A stretch of 39,602 nt of DNA from NCBI GenBank assembly GCA_030527165.1, contig JAUNBH010000005.1:20894-60495 (forward strand), read 5' to 3'. The position numbers and the translations under genes were made by a program. The stretch's first letter is position 1. Each line of letters begins with the position of its first letter. The stretch comes from Clostridia bacterium. GTDB taxonomy: Bacteria; Bacillota; Clostridia; Christensenellales; CAG-138. Below the pieces are notes generated by a model. The model ran no database searches. It was given only the letters and a program-made list of their open reading frames with translations, and was not told the origin of the DNA. Shown piece after piece: positions 6,779-14,428 of this stretch.

Positions 6779-7963
6779 TTACAACTCGCAGCGCGCCGCT
6801 CCGGTATGCACATTGCCTATGGGGCAGGCGCACAGTATCATGCCGGATTCGCTGCCCGCCGCACCGCGAAGCGTGAGCGTGTACACGAGCGCCGCGTCGA
6901 GTTCCAGTTCGTGCAGCTTGGACTGACGGCGCAGCCGCCGCTTCTCGCGATAAGGTATTACTGCTCCCGCGGGCGTTACGTTGTCCTCGAAAGCTGCCAC
7001 ATAGCCCATTGAGGAGCTGTCCAGCATGGTGTACTCGGGCGTTGCACGGTACTCCCTCCGCTCCGGGAGCTTCTGCCATTCGCCGTCGTAGCTTGCGGAA
7101 ACGACTGCGGAAATCAACTCGCAGTGCAGCGGATGCGACCTATCGTCGCTGTGGCCTGCGCCCGCCATAAGTATCGTACCGGCGGGATGCCCTCCGCCGC
7201 GGTTGACTACGGTCAGCGTCACAGTGAGCAGTTCGCCCTCGCGTACAGAGGTGCATTCAACTATCTCAAGCGCCGGAACACCCTCCGCCATGAGGTATGG
7301 CTGCTTGACTTTCCTGTCGTCCACGCAGAACGACGCCATAAACGCGGAGTAGCCGTCCAAATCCTGCCATTGGCCGCGGTTGGCGCTGACAAAGCTGTTA
7401 AAGCCCGCTCCCGCGAGTCCCGGTTCTATGCCGGCGAGCTCGGCGAGCCGCTGTATGCGGTGCCGCTCGTCCGCAAGCTCCATGCTCCAGATATCCGCGA
7501 GTTCCTCGTCGGTGCAATCGAATATGCCGGCGAAATCGGCGGCGCGGGGCGTGCGCAGCGCTTCATCGGGATAGGCAAGCGCTTCCTTGTATGCCATTTC
7601 GGGGTCTCGAACGCATATGAAACCTTCGGCGCCATCGGGCGCGTTGCGCGCCATGAGCATACAGCCCTGGTCGTGATTCGTGTTTACGTAGTTAAACAGG
7701 AGCGCGGGCGCATTTGAACCGTCTATGCTTCTGATGTGCGCCTGCTCCGAGAAGCCGCCGTAGGACAGCGCCTCGTTTGAGTCCTCGATTACGGTGACCC
7801 ACCGCTTGTCGCGCGCCATGATGAGCAGCGTGTTAAAACAGGCGGACTCGTTTCTTCTCGCAATGCGGTAGTTGTTCTTGCGATACCAGCGGACCTCGCT
7901 TAGCACAAAGTGCGCGAGCCCCCGTTTGCGCCTGTTTAGAATGTTGCAGCTGCCTAAAAACAT
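6779..7963 (-). CDS. Protein of unknown function downstream of truA
   Basis: A 394-residue protein I do not recognise. It has no signal peptide or membrane segment. The N-terminal third contains RWYRKNNYRIARRNESACF and a VNTNHDQGCMLMAR stretch. The middle has an acidic helical part (CTDEELADIWSMELADERHR). Residues from about 235 read like a beta-rich domain: REGELLTVTLTVVNRGG is reminiscent of CARDB-like or other immunoglobulin-like folds, but this is a weak resemblance. The ATG at 7963 has a GGAGG site seven bases upstream and overlaps the end of truA by ten bases, so its translation is likely coupled. The reading frame is clean and its codon use matches the neighbours, which supports a real gene. 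Confidence 0.75.
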   Translation of the reverse strand: MFLGSCNILNRRKRGLAHFVLSEVRWYRKNNYRIARRNESACFNTLLIMARDKRWVTVIEDSNEALSYGGFSEQAHIRSIDGSNAPALLFNYVNTNHDQGCMLMARNAPDGAEGFICVRDPEMAYKEALAYPDEALRTPRAADFAGIFDCTDEELADIWSMELADERHRIQRLAELAGIEPGLAGAGFNSFVSANRGQWQDLDGYSAFMASFCVDDRKVKQPYLMAEGVPALEIVECTSVREGELLTVTLTVVNRGGGHPAGTILMAGAGHSDDRSHPLHCELISAVVSASYDGEWQKLPERREYRATPEYTMLDSSSMGYVAAFEDNVTPAGAVIPYREKRRLRRQSKLHELELDAALVYTLTLRGAAGSESGMILCACPIGNVHTGAARCEL

Positions 7964-8736
7964 ATAGTTCCTCCCCGGTGAATCTGTGCGGTATCAAAAT
8001 CGGCGTACTGCACCCTTGCGAGGGCAAGGCCGTGCGCAGGCGCGGTGACGCCAATGCGCGTCCTGTCGCAGTGCTCAAATGCGCCGGATATGTCCGACAA
8101 ATCGCTGCGCCCAAGCCCTATCTCAAGCATAGCGCCGACCATAATGCGCACCATATTGTACAGGAAGCCGCTGCCTGTGACGTCATAGCGCAGCACATCC
8201 CCGTGCGCAGACCACGAGGACTCGTATATGGTTCTCACTGTGCTCTCCACGCGGGAGCCGGACGCGCGAAACGCATTGAAATCGTGCTCGCCCAGAAACA
8301 GCTCCGCCGCGGAGCGCATTGCGGGCACGTCCAACCTGTAATGGATGTGCAGGCAGCTGCGGCGCAGAAAGGGTGATGAATGCGGCGCGTTGTGAATAAA
8401 GTAGCAGTAGCTCTTGCGCAGGACGTCGTAGCGGGCGTGGAAATCGGGGGAAGTCTCATCGCTGAATACGACTCGAATATCGCGGGGAAGTCCCGCGTTT
8501 AAGGCGTAGCTGAACTTGCTCGCCTCAATTCTCGAGTTCGTGTCAAAGTGCGCAACCTGCGAAAAGGCGTGCACGCCGCTGTCCGTCCTGCCGGAACCGT
8601 GCAGCGCAATCGCTTCGCCCGTGAGCCTGCTCAATTCGCGCTGGAGCACTTCCTGCACGGCTATGCCGTTCGACTGGGTCTGCCAGCCGACATAGTCGCC
8701 GCCGTCGTATTGAATTACAAGGCGTATCCTGCGCAC
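7954..8736 (-). CDS. truA: tRNA pseudouridine(38-40) synthase
   Basis: A 260-residue TruA, which makes pseudouridine at positions 38, 39 and 40 of the tRNA anticodon stem. The start MRRIRLVIQYDGGDYVGWQ, the catalytic motif GSGRTDSGVHAFSQVAHF with Asp52, the YDVLRKSYCYFIHN segment and GSGFLYNMVRIMVGAMLEIG are all diagnostic, and the length is normal. The start codon is GTG (8734-8736), with GGAGG eleven bases upstream and a good promoter immediately before. It is followed by an overlapping gene of unknown function. Confidence 0.96.
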   Translation of the reverse strand: MRRIRLVIQYDGGDYVGWQTQSNGIAVQEVLQRELSRLTGEAIALHGSGRTDSGVHAFSQVAHFDTNSRIEASKFSYALNAGLPRDIRVVFSDETSPDFHARYDVLRKSYCYFIHNAPHSSPFLRRSCLHIHYRLDVPAMRSAAELFLGEHDFNAFRASGSRVESTVRTIYESSWSAHGDVLRYDVTGSGFLYNMVRIMVGAMLEIGLGRSDLSDISGAFEHCDRTRIGVTAPAHGLALARVQYADFDTAQIHRGGTICF

Positions 8737-8769
8737 CCAAAGCCGCCTCCGTAGTATGTATAGGTATCA

Positions 8770-8798
8770 ATTATACAGCACGGGCGCGGTGATTTCAA
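8770..8798 (-). promoter_or_regulatory. Promoter of truA
   Basis: Minus strand TTGAAA (8793-8798), 17 bases, TATAAT (8770-8775). Confidence 0.8.
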
Positions 8799-8821
8799 GC
8801 GAAAGGGCGCGCAACGCAGTG

Positions 8822-8850
8822 ATGCAAATGCCGCTGCAATCTGCTATAAT
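8822..8850 (+). promoter_or_regulatory. Promoter of the flippase-yabN unit
   Basis: Perfect TATAAT at 8845-8850 and a weak ATGCAA at 8822-8827, 17 bases apart. Confidence 0.6.
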
Positions 8851-8881
8851 GGCAGGGAATAATCGAAAGGTCATGTGATCG

Positions 8882-10507
8882 ATGGAGAAAAGGCAGAGAT
8901 CGTTTGTATCCGGAGCGGTCATACTCGGCATAGCCGGTTTGATAGTGAAGGTAATAGGGGCGATATTCCGCATACCGTTAGCCACCTTGATAGACAAGGA
9001 GGGCATGGCGTACTACGAGACGGTCTATCCGTATTATTCAACGCTGCTGGTCATTTCGTCTGCGGGGCTGCCCACCGCTATTTCCAAAATGGTATCGGAG
9101 CGCGCTGCCCTCAATGACTATCGGGGCGCAAAGCGGGTGTTCAACTGCGCGCTCGTTATACTGGCCGTAATAGGTACCGTGACCATGCTGCTAATGCTGC
9201 TCGGCGCCAACGCTTTCTCGTCGCTCGCCATAGCGTCCGGAAGCGCGGACGATATTGCAAAGCAGAGTATGTCGTTCGTTGCGATGGCGCCGTCCCTGCT
9301 GTTCGTATCACTCATGTGCGCCTACCGCGGTTACCTGCAGGGCATGCAGCGCATGGAGGGCACTGCGGTATCGCAGGTGACTGAGCAAGTAATCAAACTC
9401 GTAATAGGCTACTCGCTTGCGGCGTACTTGCTGCCAATGGGGTATGAATACGCTGCCATGGGCGCCATACTGGGCGTGACGGCGTCGGAACTCATGGCGC
9501 TGATAGTTATATGGGCATTCTACATGCGCAACAAGCGGCACTTTACGCCGGAGCTCGGCGTGCGGGCGATTGAGGACAATTCGGGGCTCGAGTCCATAGT
9601 CAAGCGCCTCGCGGCCATAGCCATACCGGTGACCATAGGCGCCTCCATAATGCCCATAACCGGCATAGTGGACAGCATTGCCATCAGGCGGATACTCATG
9701 GAACTGGGATACCAGTACGAAGCTGCTAACGAGATGTTCTCCATATTCAGGGGGAACGTCATGCCGATAATCAACATGCCCGCAGTGCTCACGGTGGCCA
9801 TTGCGGTAAGCCTTGTGCCCGCAATATCCGCAAAGGCAGCGGAGCGCGACGCCAGGGGCGTGCGGCACGCAGCAAACACGGGCATAAAGCTCGCCATGAT
9901 AATCGGCGCGCCGTGTGCGGCGGGGCTGTTTGTGCTCGCCGAACCCATAATAACTATGCTGTACCCGAGGCTGACGGCAGCCGACCTGCAGATAGCCGAT
10001 ACTCTCATGAAGATAAGCGCCGTGGGCGTGCTGTTCCTGTCGCTTGTGCAGACGACTACCGGTGTAATACAGGGCTTGGGCAAGCCGGGAGTGCCGGTCA
10101 AGTACCTTGCGATAGGCGGTGTGATCAAGATTGCGAGCATAATCGGACTGATGTTCATACCCGAGCTAAACATTGCGGGCGCGGCGCTGTCGTCCGTGCT
10201 CTGCTATGCGGTTGCGGGCGTGCTGGACACGGTCTATCTCTACAAGCGCACGCGCATAAAGGTTCAGTGGTGGCACACATTCTTCAAACCCATAGTGTCC
10301 GCCGTGCTGATGGGCGAGGTGGTGTGGCTGGCGTATCGAGGCTTCACTTCGCTGGGGATGGACACCTCCGCCACGCTGCTGTCGGTAGCGGTGGGCGCGA
10401 TAGTCTACGGCGCGCTGGCGATACTGCTGCGCATGTTTGACAGGCACGATTTGGAATTCATACCCGGCGCGGCGAAGCTGCAGCGCCTGTTTGGGAGGAA
10501 GAGATGA
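8882..10507 (+). CDS. Polysaccharide/lipid flippase of the MOP superfamily (SpoVB/MurJ-like)
   Basis: A 541-residue integral membrane protein with about 14 hydrophobic segments. It begins MEKRQRSFVSGAVILGIAGLIVKVIGAIFRIPL, the usual start of the SpoVB/YtgP/MurJ-related flippases of Firmicutes. Conserved stretches include GMAYYETVYPYYSTLLVISSAGLPTAISKMVSE and YRGYLQGMQRMEGTAVSQVTEQ. Such proteins move undecaprenyl-linked peptidoglycan precursors or other polysaccharide units across the membrane; which lipid-linked substrate is used here is not clear. An AAAGG lies about eleven bases before the ATG. The stop overlaps the yabN start (ATGA), the same flippase-yabN order as in the spoVT-spoVB/yabN region of Bacillus. 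Confidence 0.88.
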   Translation: MEKRQRSFVSGAVILGIAGLIVKVIGAIFRIPLATLIDKEGMAYYETVYPYYSTLLVISSAGLPTAISKMVSERAALNDYRGAKRVFNCALVILAVIGTVTMLLMLLGANAFSSLAIASGSADDIAKQSMSFVAMAPSLLFVSLMCAYRGYLQGMQRMEGTAVSQVTEQVIKLVIGYSLAAYLLPMGYEYAAMGAILGVTASELMALIVIWAFYMRNKRHFTPELGVRAIEDNSGLESIVKRLAAIAIPVTIGASIMPITGIVDSIAIRRILMELGYQYEAANEMFSIFRGNVMPIINMPAVLTVAIAVSLVPAISAKAAERDARGVRHAANTGIKLAMIIGAPCAAGLFVLAEPIITMLYPRLTAADLQIADTLMKISAVGVLFLSLVQTTTGVIQGLGKPGVPVKYLAIGGVIKIASIIGLMFIPELNIAGAALSSVLCYAVAGVLDTVYLYKRTRIKVQWWHTFFKPIVSAVLMGEVVWLAYRGFTSLGMDTSATLLSVAVGAIVYGALAILLRMFDRHDLEFIPGAAKLQRLFGRKR

Positions 10508-11937
10508 ACGGCAAGCTGCTTTACATAGCGCCCATATCCGTGGGCGACGGGATTTCATTGGCGGCGTTGCGCGCCATTGAGGGAGCGGACAGGCTGTATT
10601 GCCAGACGCTGGAGCACTCCACGGCGAAGTGGTTGGCGGCGCGCCAACCCGTGTCGATGGACGACCTGTACGCCGCCGCGGAGGATTTTGACGCGCTCAA
10701 TCGCGCAATAGCGCGGCGAGTGACGGAGTTTGAGGGTTCAAGCGCGACATATGCCGTGCTGGGCGGCGCGATAGGCGGCGCACAGCTTGCGGCCATAGAG
10801 GCGTGCGCGCGGGAGCGCGGCATAGCCGTTGAGCTGCTTCCCGGCGCGGGCTTTGGTGAATGCGCGCTCGCTGCCGCAGGGTTGTCGCGCGGCGGCGGAG
10901 TGACTGTCTGTCCGGCGGCGTCGCTGACGGAACGCCACAACCCCTACATCGCGCTGTGCATAGAGGAAATAGATTCTTGTCTGCGCGCGGGCGAGGTGAA
11001 GCTCGCGCTGTGCGAGTACTATCCCGACGGGCACGAGGTAGTGTTGGCGCACGTAGAGAACGGCGCATACGCGCTGTGCAAACTCAAGCTGTGCGAAATA
11101 GACAGGCGCGATTGCTACGGAGCGGATTGTGTGCTCATTGTGCCGCCTGTGTCCTTTGAGGAACTCGACAGGCACGGCATGGACGAGCTTTTGCACATCC
11201 TGCGCATGCTCAGAGCGCCCGGCGGTTGCCCGTGGGACGCGAAGCAGACGCACGAATCGCTGAAAACACCGTTGATAGAGGAGGCTTACGAGGTGCTGGA
11301 CGCGATCAACGAGGGCGATGAGTACGCGCTGGCGGAGGAATTAGGCGATCTGCTGCTGCAGGTGGCATTCCACGCGCAGATAGAGGAGGAACTCGGCACA
11401 TTCAACTTCCGCGACGTCTGCACCGGCATAGTCAAAAAGCTGATATACAGGCATCCCCATGTGTTTGCGGATGGCAACGCGTCCACGCCCGAGGAAGTCC
11501 TCGTCACTTGGGAGCAGCTAAAGCGCGTGGAGAAGCGCCAACAGTCGCAGTCCGATGCGATAGCCGCCGTGCCCAAGAGCTTTCCGGCGCTCATGCACAG
11601 CTACAAGATACAGAAGCGGGCGGCGGACGTGGGCTTCGACTGGCAGGACGCGCAGCAGGCGTTCTACAAGATAGCCGAGGAAACGGATGAGGTCGCCGCC
11701 GCAATGAGAGGCGACGGCAGCATTGACGAGGAGCTGGGAGATTTGCTGTTTGCCGTCGTGAACGTCTGCCGGCTGCTGAAACGCGACCCGGAGCTGTGCT
11801 TGTACGCCGCCGCGGAGAAGTTCGCCTCGAGGTTCACGCAGATGGAGTCGGCGATAATTGAGGATGGTAAGTCCATCACCGGCATGAGTTTGGACGAGAT
11901 GGACGAGTACTGGAACGCGGTAAAGCGCTCCGAATAG
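10504..11937 (+). CDS. mazG: YabN-type protein: degenerate tetrapyrrole-methylase-like domain fused to MazG
   Basis: A 477-residue, two-part protein. Residues 1-215 follow the shape of the tetrapyrrole (corrin/porphyrin) methylase fold (DRLYCQTLEHSTAKWL, YAAAEDFDALN, YAVLGGAIGG, VELLPGAGFGE). The glycine-rich GxGxGDPxxLT and VPGHP motifs expected for binding SAM are not intact. Residues 220-477 form MazG, a nucleoside triphosphate pyrophosphohydrolase that removes unwanted NTPs. The metal-binding sets are EEAYE (Glu259, 260, 263) and EELGDLL (Glu279, Asp282), and a second EELGDLLFAV occurs in the C-terminal repeat. GGCPWDAKQTHESLK is also diagnostic. It is coupled to the flippase gene by ATGA. 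Confidence 0.9.
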   Translation: MNGKLLYIAPISVGDGISLAALRAIEGADRLYCQTLEHSTAKWLAARQPVSMDDLYAAAEDFDALNRAIARRVTEFEGSSATYAVLGGAIGGAQLAAIEACARERGIAVELLPGAGFGECALAAAGLSRGGGVTVCPAASLTERHNPYIALCIEEIDSCLRAGEVKLALCEYYPDGHEVVLAHVENGAYALCKLKLCEIDRRDCYGADCVLIVPPVSFEELDRHGMDELLHILRMLRAPGGCPWDAKQTHESLKTPLIEEAYEVLDAINEGDEYALAEELGDLLLQVAFHAQIEEELGTFNFRDVCTGIVKKLIYRHPHVFADGNASTPEEVLVTWEQLKRVEKRQQSQSDAIAAVPKSFPALMHSYKIQKRAADVGFDWQDAQQAFYKIAEETDEVAAAMRGDGSIDEELGDLLFAVVNVCRLLKRDPELCLYAAAEKFASRFTQMESAIIEDGKSITGMSLDEMDEYWNAVKRSE

Positions 11938-11980
11938 CAATATTTAGCTGTTTTTTCGACTAATATACAAAAAAAAAGGC

Positions 11981-12009
11981 TTGTACAATGGTGGTGTTGC
12001 CTTTATAAT
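11981..12009 (+). promoter_or_regulatory. Promoter of the HU gene
   Basis: TTGTAC (11981-11986), 17 bases, TATAAT (12004-12009), following an A/T-rich upstream tract (runs of T and A at 11951-11978) that could act as an UP element. Confidence 0.75.
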
Positions 12010-12051
12010 ACTGATGGCTCTAACATGACAAAAAACATGGAGGTAATCATA

Positions 12052-12324
12052 ATGAATAAGACCGAATTGATCAGTGCTCTGGCGGCAAAGACGGGAATGA
12101 CGAAGAAGGATTCCGAGAAGGCGCTCACCGCGGTTATAGACACAATAGTGGAGACGCTGCAGACGGGCGAGAAGGTTCAGATAGTCGGCTTCGGCAACTT
12201 TGAAGTACGCGAGCGCGCTGCACGCATCGGACACAATCCTCAGACGCACGAGGAGATTCAGATCGAGGCGAGCAAGGCCCCCGTATTCAGGGCGGGCAAG
12301 GCGTTCAAGGAAGCAATCAAATAA
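12052..12324 (+). CDS. hup: DNA-binding protein HU
   Basis: A 90-residue histone-like protein that bends and compacts DNA as a dimer. [20 protein letters not shown], the [19 protein letters not shown] beta arm and the final [13 protein letters not shown] segment are classic HU features. The beta-arm tip has the HNPQTHEEI sequence in place of the more common RNPQTG. The ATG at 12052 has GGAGGT at 12039-12044; an in-frame ATG at 12025 precedes the ribosome binding site and is rejected. It is monocistronic, with its own promoter and a terminator-like hairpin downstream. Confidence 0.96.
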   Translation: MNKTELISALAAKTGMTKKDSEKALTAVIDTIVETLQTGEKVQIVGFGNFEVRERAARIGHNPQTHEEIQIEASKAPVFRAGKAFKEAIK

Positions 12325-12390
12325 GTTGATTCTTACGCACTAAATCGATGTCCCCGAATGGGGGACGTACATAGCTTTTGGCTGTATGCA

Positions 12391-12423
12391 CAGCGGCGGG
12401 TATCGTGTCCGCCGCTGTTTGTT
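12391..12423 (+). terminator. Intrinsic terminator after the HU gene
   Basis: CAGCGGCGG (12391-12399) pairs perfectly with CCGCCGCTG (12409-12417) around a nine-base loop and is followed by TTTGTT. Confidence 0.65.
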
Positions 12424-12563
12424 AGGCGTTTACGCTCGCAGGGTCAAGCGGCGCCGCTCGCCCTGCCGTGTGCGCCGGAATGCCGGGCGGACGGAGGCGA
12501 GTGGGTGGAGCGCCCAATGCAGCCTGCGTCCCAATTCTGGCTCCCGCCCACCCACCCAAGGAA

Positions 12564-12585
12564 CTTTCTCGCTTACGCGAGAAAG
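12564..12585. repeat. Perfect 9-bp inverted repeat
   Basis: CTTTCTCGC, loop TTAC, GCGAGAAAG. It has no T-tract on the plus strand and looks like the end of an extragenic palindromic element rather than a terminator. Confidence 0.5.
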
Positions 12586-12614
12586 GGGGCGTAGTTTTGG
12601 GGCGCACGAGCATC

Positions 12615-12643
12615 TTTCAAAGCGCGGGGCGATATGCTATAAT
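12615..12643 (+). promoter_or_regulatory. Promoter of the ABC transporter-kinase unit
   Basis: TATAAT at 12638-12643 with TTTCAA at 12615-12620, 17 bases apart. Confidence 0.6.
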
Positions 12644-12690
12644 CGGTGCACAGTGAGTGCTGTGACCGCAGGAGAGAATGGGGACTGACG

Positions 12691-14418
12691 ATGAAGAAGA
12701 TGAGCAAACTGGGGCGGTTCGTGAGCTATTACCGGCCCCACTTGGGGATATTCACGCTGGACATGGTGTGTGCGCTGATCATTTCTGCGATAGACGTCGC
12801 GTATCCGTGGCTATCGCAGTACGCGCTGGACGAGCTGCTGCCCAAGGGCGAGTACAGCGTGTTCATGTGGCTCATAATCGGCGTGAGCATGGCATTTGCG
12901 CTGCGTTCGGTGCTGATGTACATAGTGACATATATCGGCCATCAGTTGGGAGTACGGATGGAAGCGGACATGAGGCGGGATGTATTCACGCACATACAAA
13001 AGCTCTCCTTCAGCTTCTTTGACAGGTCGCGGACGGGCGCGCTGCTTTCTCGCTGCACGAACGACCTGTTCGACATCACCGAGCTGGCGCATCACGGCCC
13101 GGAGGATCTGTTTATATCTTTGGTAACGCTCATTGGCTCTCTGATAGTTATGTTCACAATAGAGTGGCGCTTGGCGCTGCTGCTGATGGCGTGCATACCG
13201 GTTATGATAGTGTTCGTAATGCTGCTGCGCAAGCGCATGAGCACCGCGTCCCGCCGCGTCAAGGAGGGCATAGCCGTAATCAACTCGGATATAGAGTCGT
13301 CCATATCGGGCGCACGAGTGGCGCAGGCGTTTAACAACGAGGAATACGAGAGCGAGAAGTTCGACCGGGGCAACAGCCGCTTCATCAACTCCAAGCGCGA
13401 GTACTACAAGGCGATGGGCGTGTTCATGGGGGGAATGGAGTTCTTCATGAACATACTCAAAGTGGTGGTGCTCGCGGTGGGCGGAGCGCTGATAATGAGC
13501 GGCGGGCTCAGCATGGTGGCGCTACTGACATTCACGCTGTACGTCAGCTCCTTTGTTTCGCCCATACGGAAACTCGCCATGTTTGCGGAGACGTATACGG
13601 TTGGCATGGCGGGCTTCGGGCGCTTCGTGGAGACAATGGAAACGCAGCCTGAGATAACGGACGCGCCCGGCGCAGAGCCGCTGGGCGAGGTGCGGGGACA
13701 TATACGATTCGAGAACGTGAGCTTCTCATACGATGGGGAGCACAAGGTGCTCAGCGGAGTAGACCTGGACATTCCGGCGGGCAAGACGCTGGCGCTGGTG
13801 GGTCCCTCAGGCGGCGGCAAGACGACGATATGCCACCTCATACCGAGGTTTTATGAGCCCATAGACGGCATAATATCAATAGACGGGCGCAACATAGCGG
13901 ACGTGACGCTATCGTCGCTGCGGCGCAATATAGGCATAGTCCAGCAGGATGTTTTCCTGTTTGCGGATACCATCAGGGAGAACATACGCTACGGGCGCAT
14001 GGATGCCACGGACGATGAGATAATCGCGGCTGCGAAGCTCGCGGAGATACACGAGGACATAATGCGCATGCCCAACGGGTACGACACGATGGTGGGCGAG
14101 CGCGGCGTAACGCTGTCCGGAGGGCAGAAGCAGAGGATGTCCATAGCGAGAATATTTATAAAGAACCCGCCCATACTGATACTCGACGAGGCGACGAGCG
14201 CGTTGGATTCAGCCACGGAGGCGAAGATCACGGACGCGTTTGAGCGGCTGTCCGCCGGCAGAACGACGCTCGTGATAGCTCACAGGCTGTCCACCGTGCG
14301 CCATGCGGATGAGATAGTCGTGATAGATGACGAGGACATATCCGAGCGCGGCACACATGACGAGCTCATGCGCGCCGGCGGCAAATACGCTGCGCTTCAG
14401 CGGGCGCAGAGCGACTGA
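12691..14418 (+). CDS. ABC exporter half-transporter (MsbA/YknU-like, fused membrane and ATPase domains)
   Basis: A 575-residue half-transporter that would dimerise into an ATP-driven exporter in the cytoplasmic membrane. Residues 1-330 form the six-helix type I exporter membrane domain, with the coupling region MRRDVFTHIQKLSFSFFDRSRTGALLSRCTND. The ATPase domain has Walker A GPSGGGKTT (371-379), signature LSGGQ (475-479), Walker B ILILDEATSALD (Asp499, Glu500) and the switch His531 in VIAHRLSTVRHAD. All catalytic residues are present. The substrate is unknown; lipid, peptide and drug exporters share this layout. The ATG at 12691 has only a weak GGGGA upstream. The nucleoside kinase gene follows ten bases after its stop. 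Confidence 0.9.
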   Translation: MKKMSKLGRFVSYYRPHLGIFTLDMVCALIISAIDVAYPWLSQYALDELLPKGEYSVFMWLIIGVSMAFALRSVLMYIVTYIGHQLGVRMEADMRRDVFTHIQKLSFSFFDRSRTGALLSRCTNDLFDITELAHHGPEDLFISLVTLIGSLIVMFTIEWRLALLLMACIPVMIVFVMLLRKRMSTASRRVKEGIAVINSDIESSISGARVAQAFNNEEYESEKFDRGNSRFINSKREYYKAMGVFMGGMEFFMNILKVVVLAVGGALIMSGGLSMVALLTFTLYVSSFVSPIRKLAMFAETYTVGMAGFGRFVETMETQPEITDAPGAEPLGEVRGHIRFENVSFSYDGEHKVLSGVDLDIPAGKTLALVGPSGGGKTTICHLIPRFYEPIDGIISIDGRNIADVTLSSLRRNIGIVQQDVFLFADTIRENIRYGRMDATDDEIIAAAKLAEIHEDIMRMPNGYDTMVGERGVTLSGGQKQRMSIARIFIKNPPILILDEATSALDSATEAKITDAFERLSAGRTTLVIAHRLSTVRHADEIVVIDDEDISERGTHDELMRAGGKYAALQRAQSD

Positions 14419-14428
14419 GAGGAGTTCC

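Larger units (their letters stand above)
12325..12690. other. Non-coding, hairpin-rich interval
   Basis: The 366 bases between HU and the ABC transporter hold no credible gene. They contain a six-base-pair hairpin (12350-12366) and the terminator at 12391-12423. Nested inverted repeats follow: GCAGGG/CCCTGC around a central AGCGGC/GCCGCT palindrome (12438-12466). GTGGGTGG near 12500 pairs with CCACCCAC near 12550. A perfect CTTTCTCGC-ttac-GCGAGAAAG hairpin lies at 12564-12585. The promoter of the ABC transporter follows at 12615. The dense structure suggests an extragenic repeat element, but no second copy is visible in this window. Confidence 0.55.

Noticed and set aside
12422..12613. Small open frames in the HU-ABC gap
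   Set aside because: They run through inverted repeats and have no ribosome binding site; they reflect the structured DNA.
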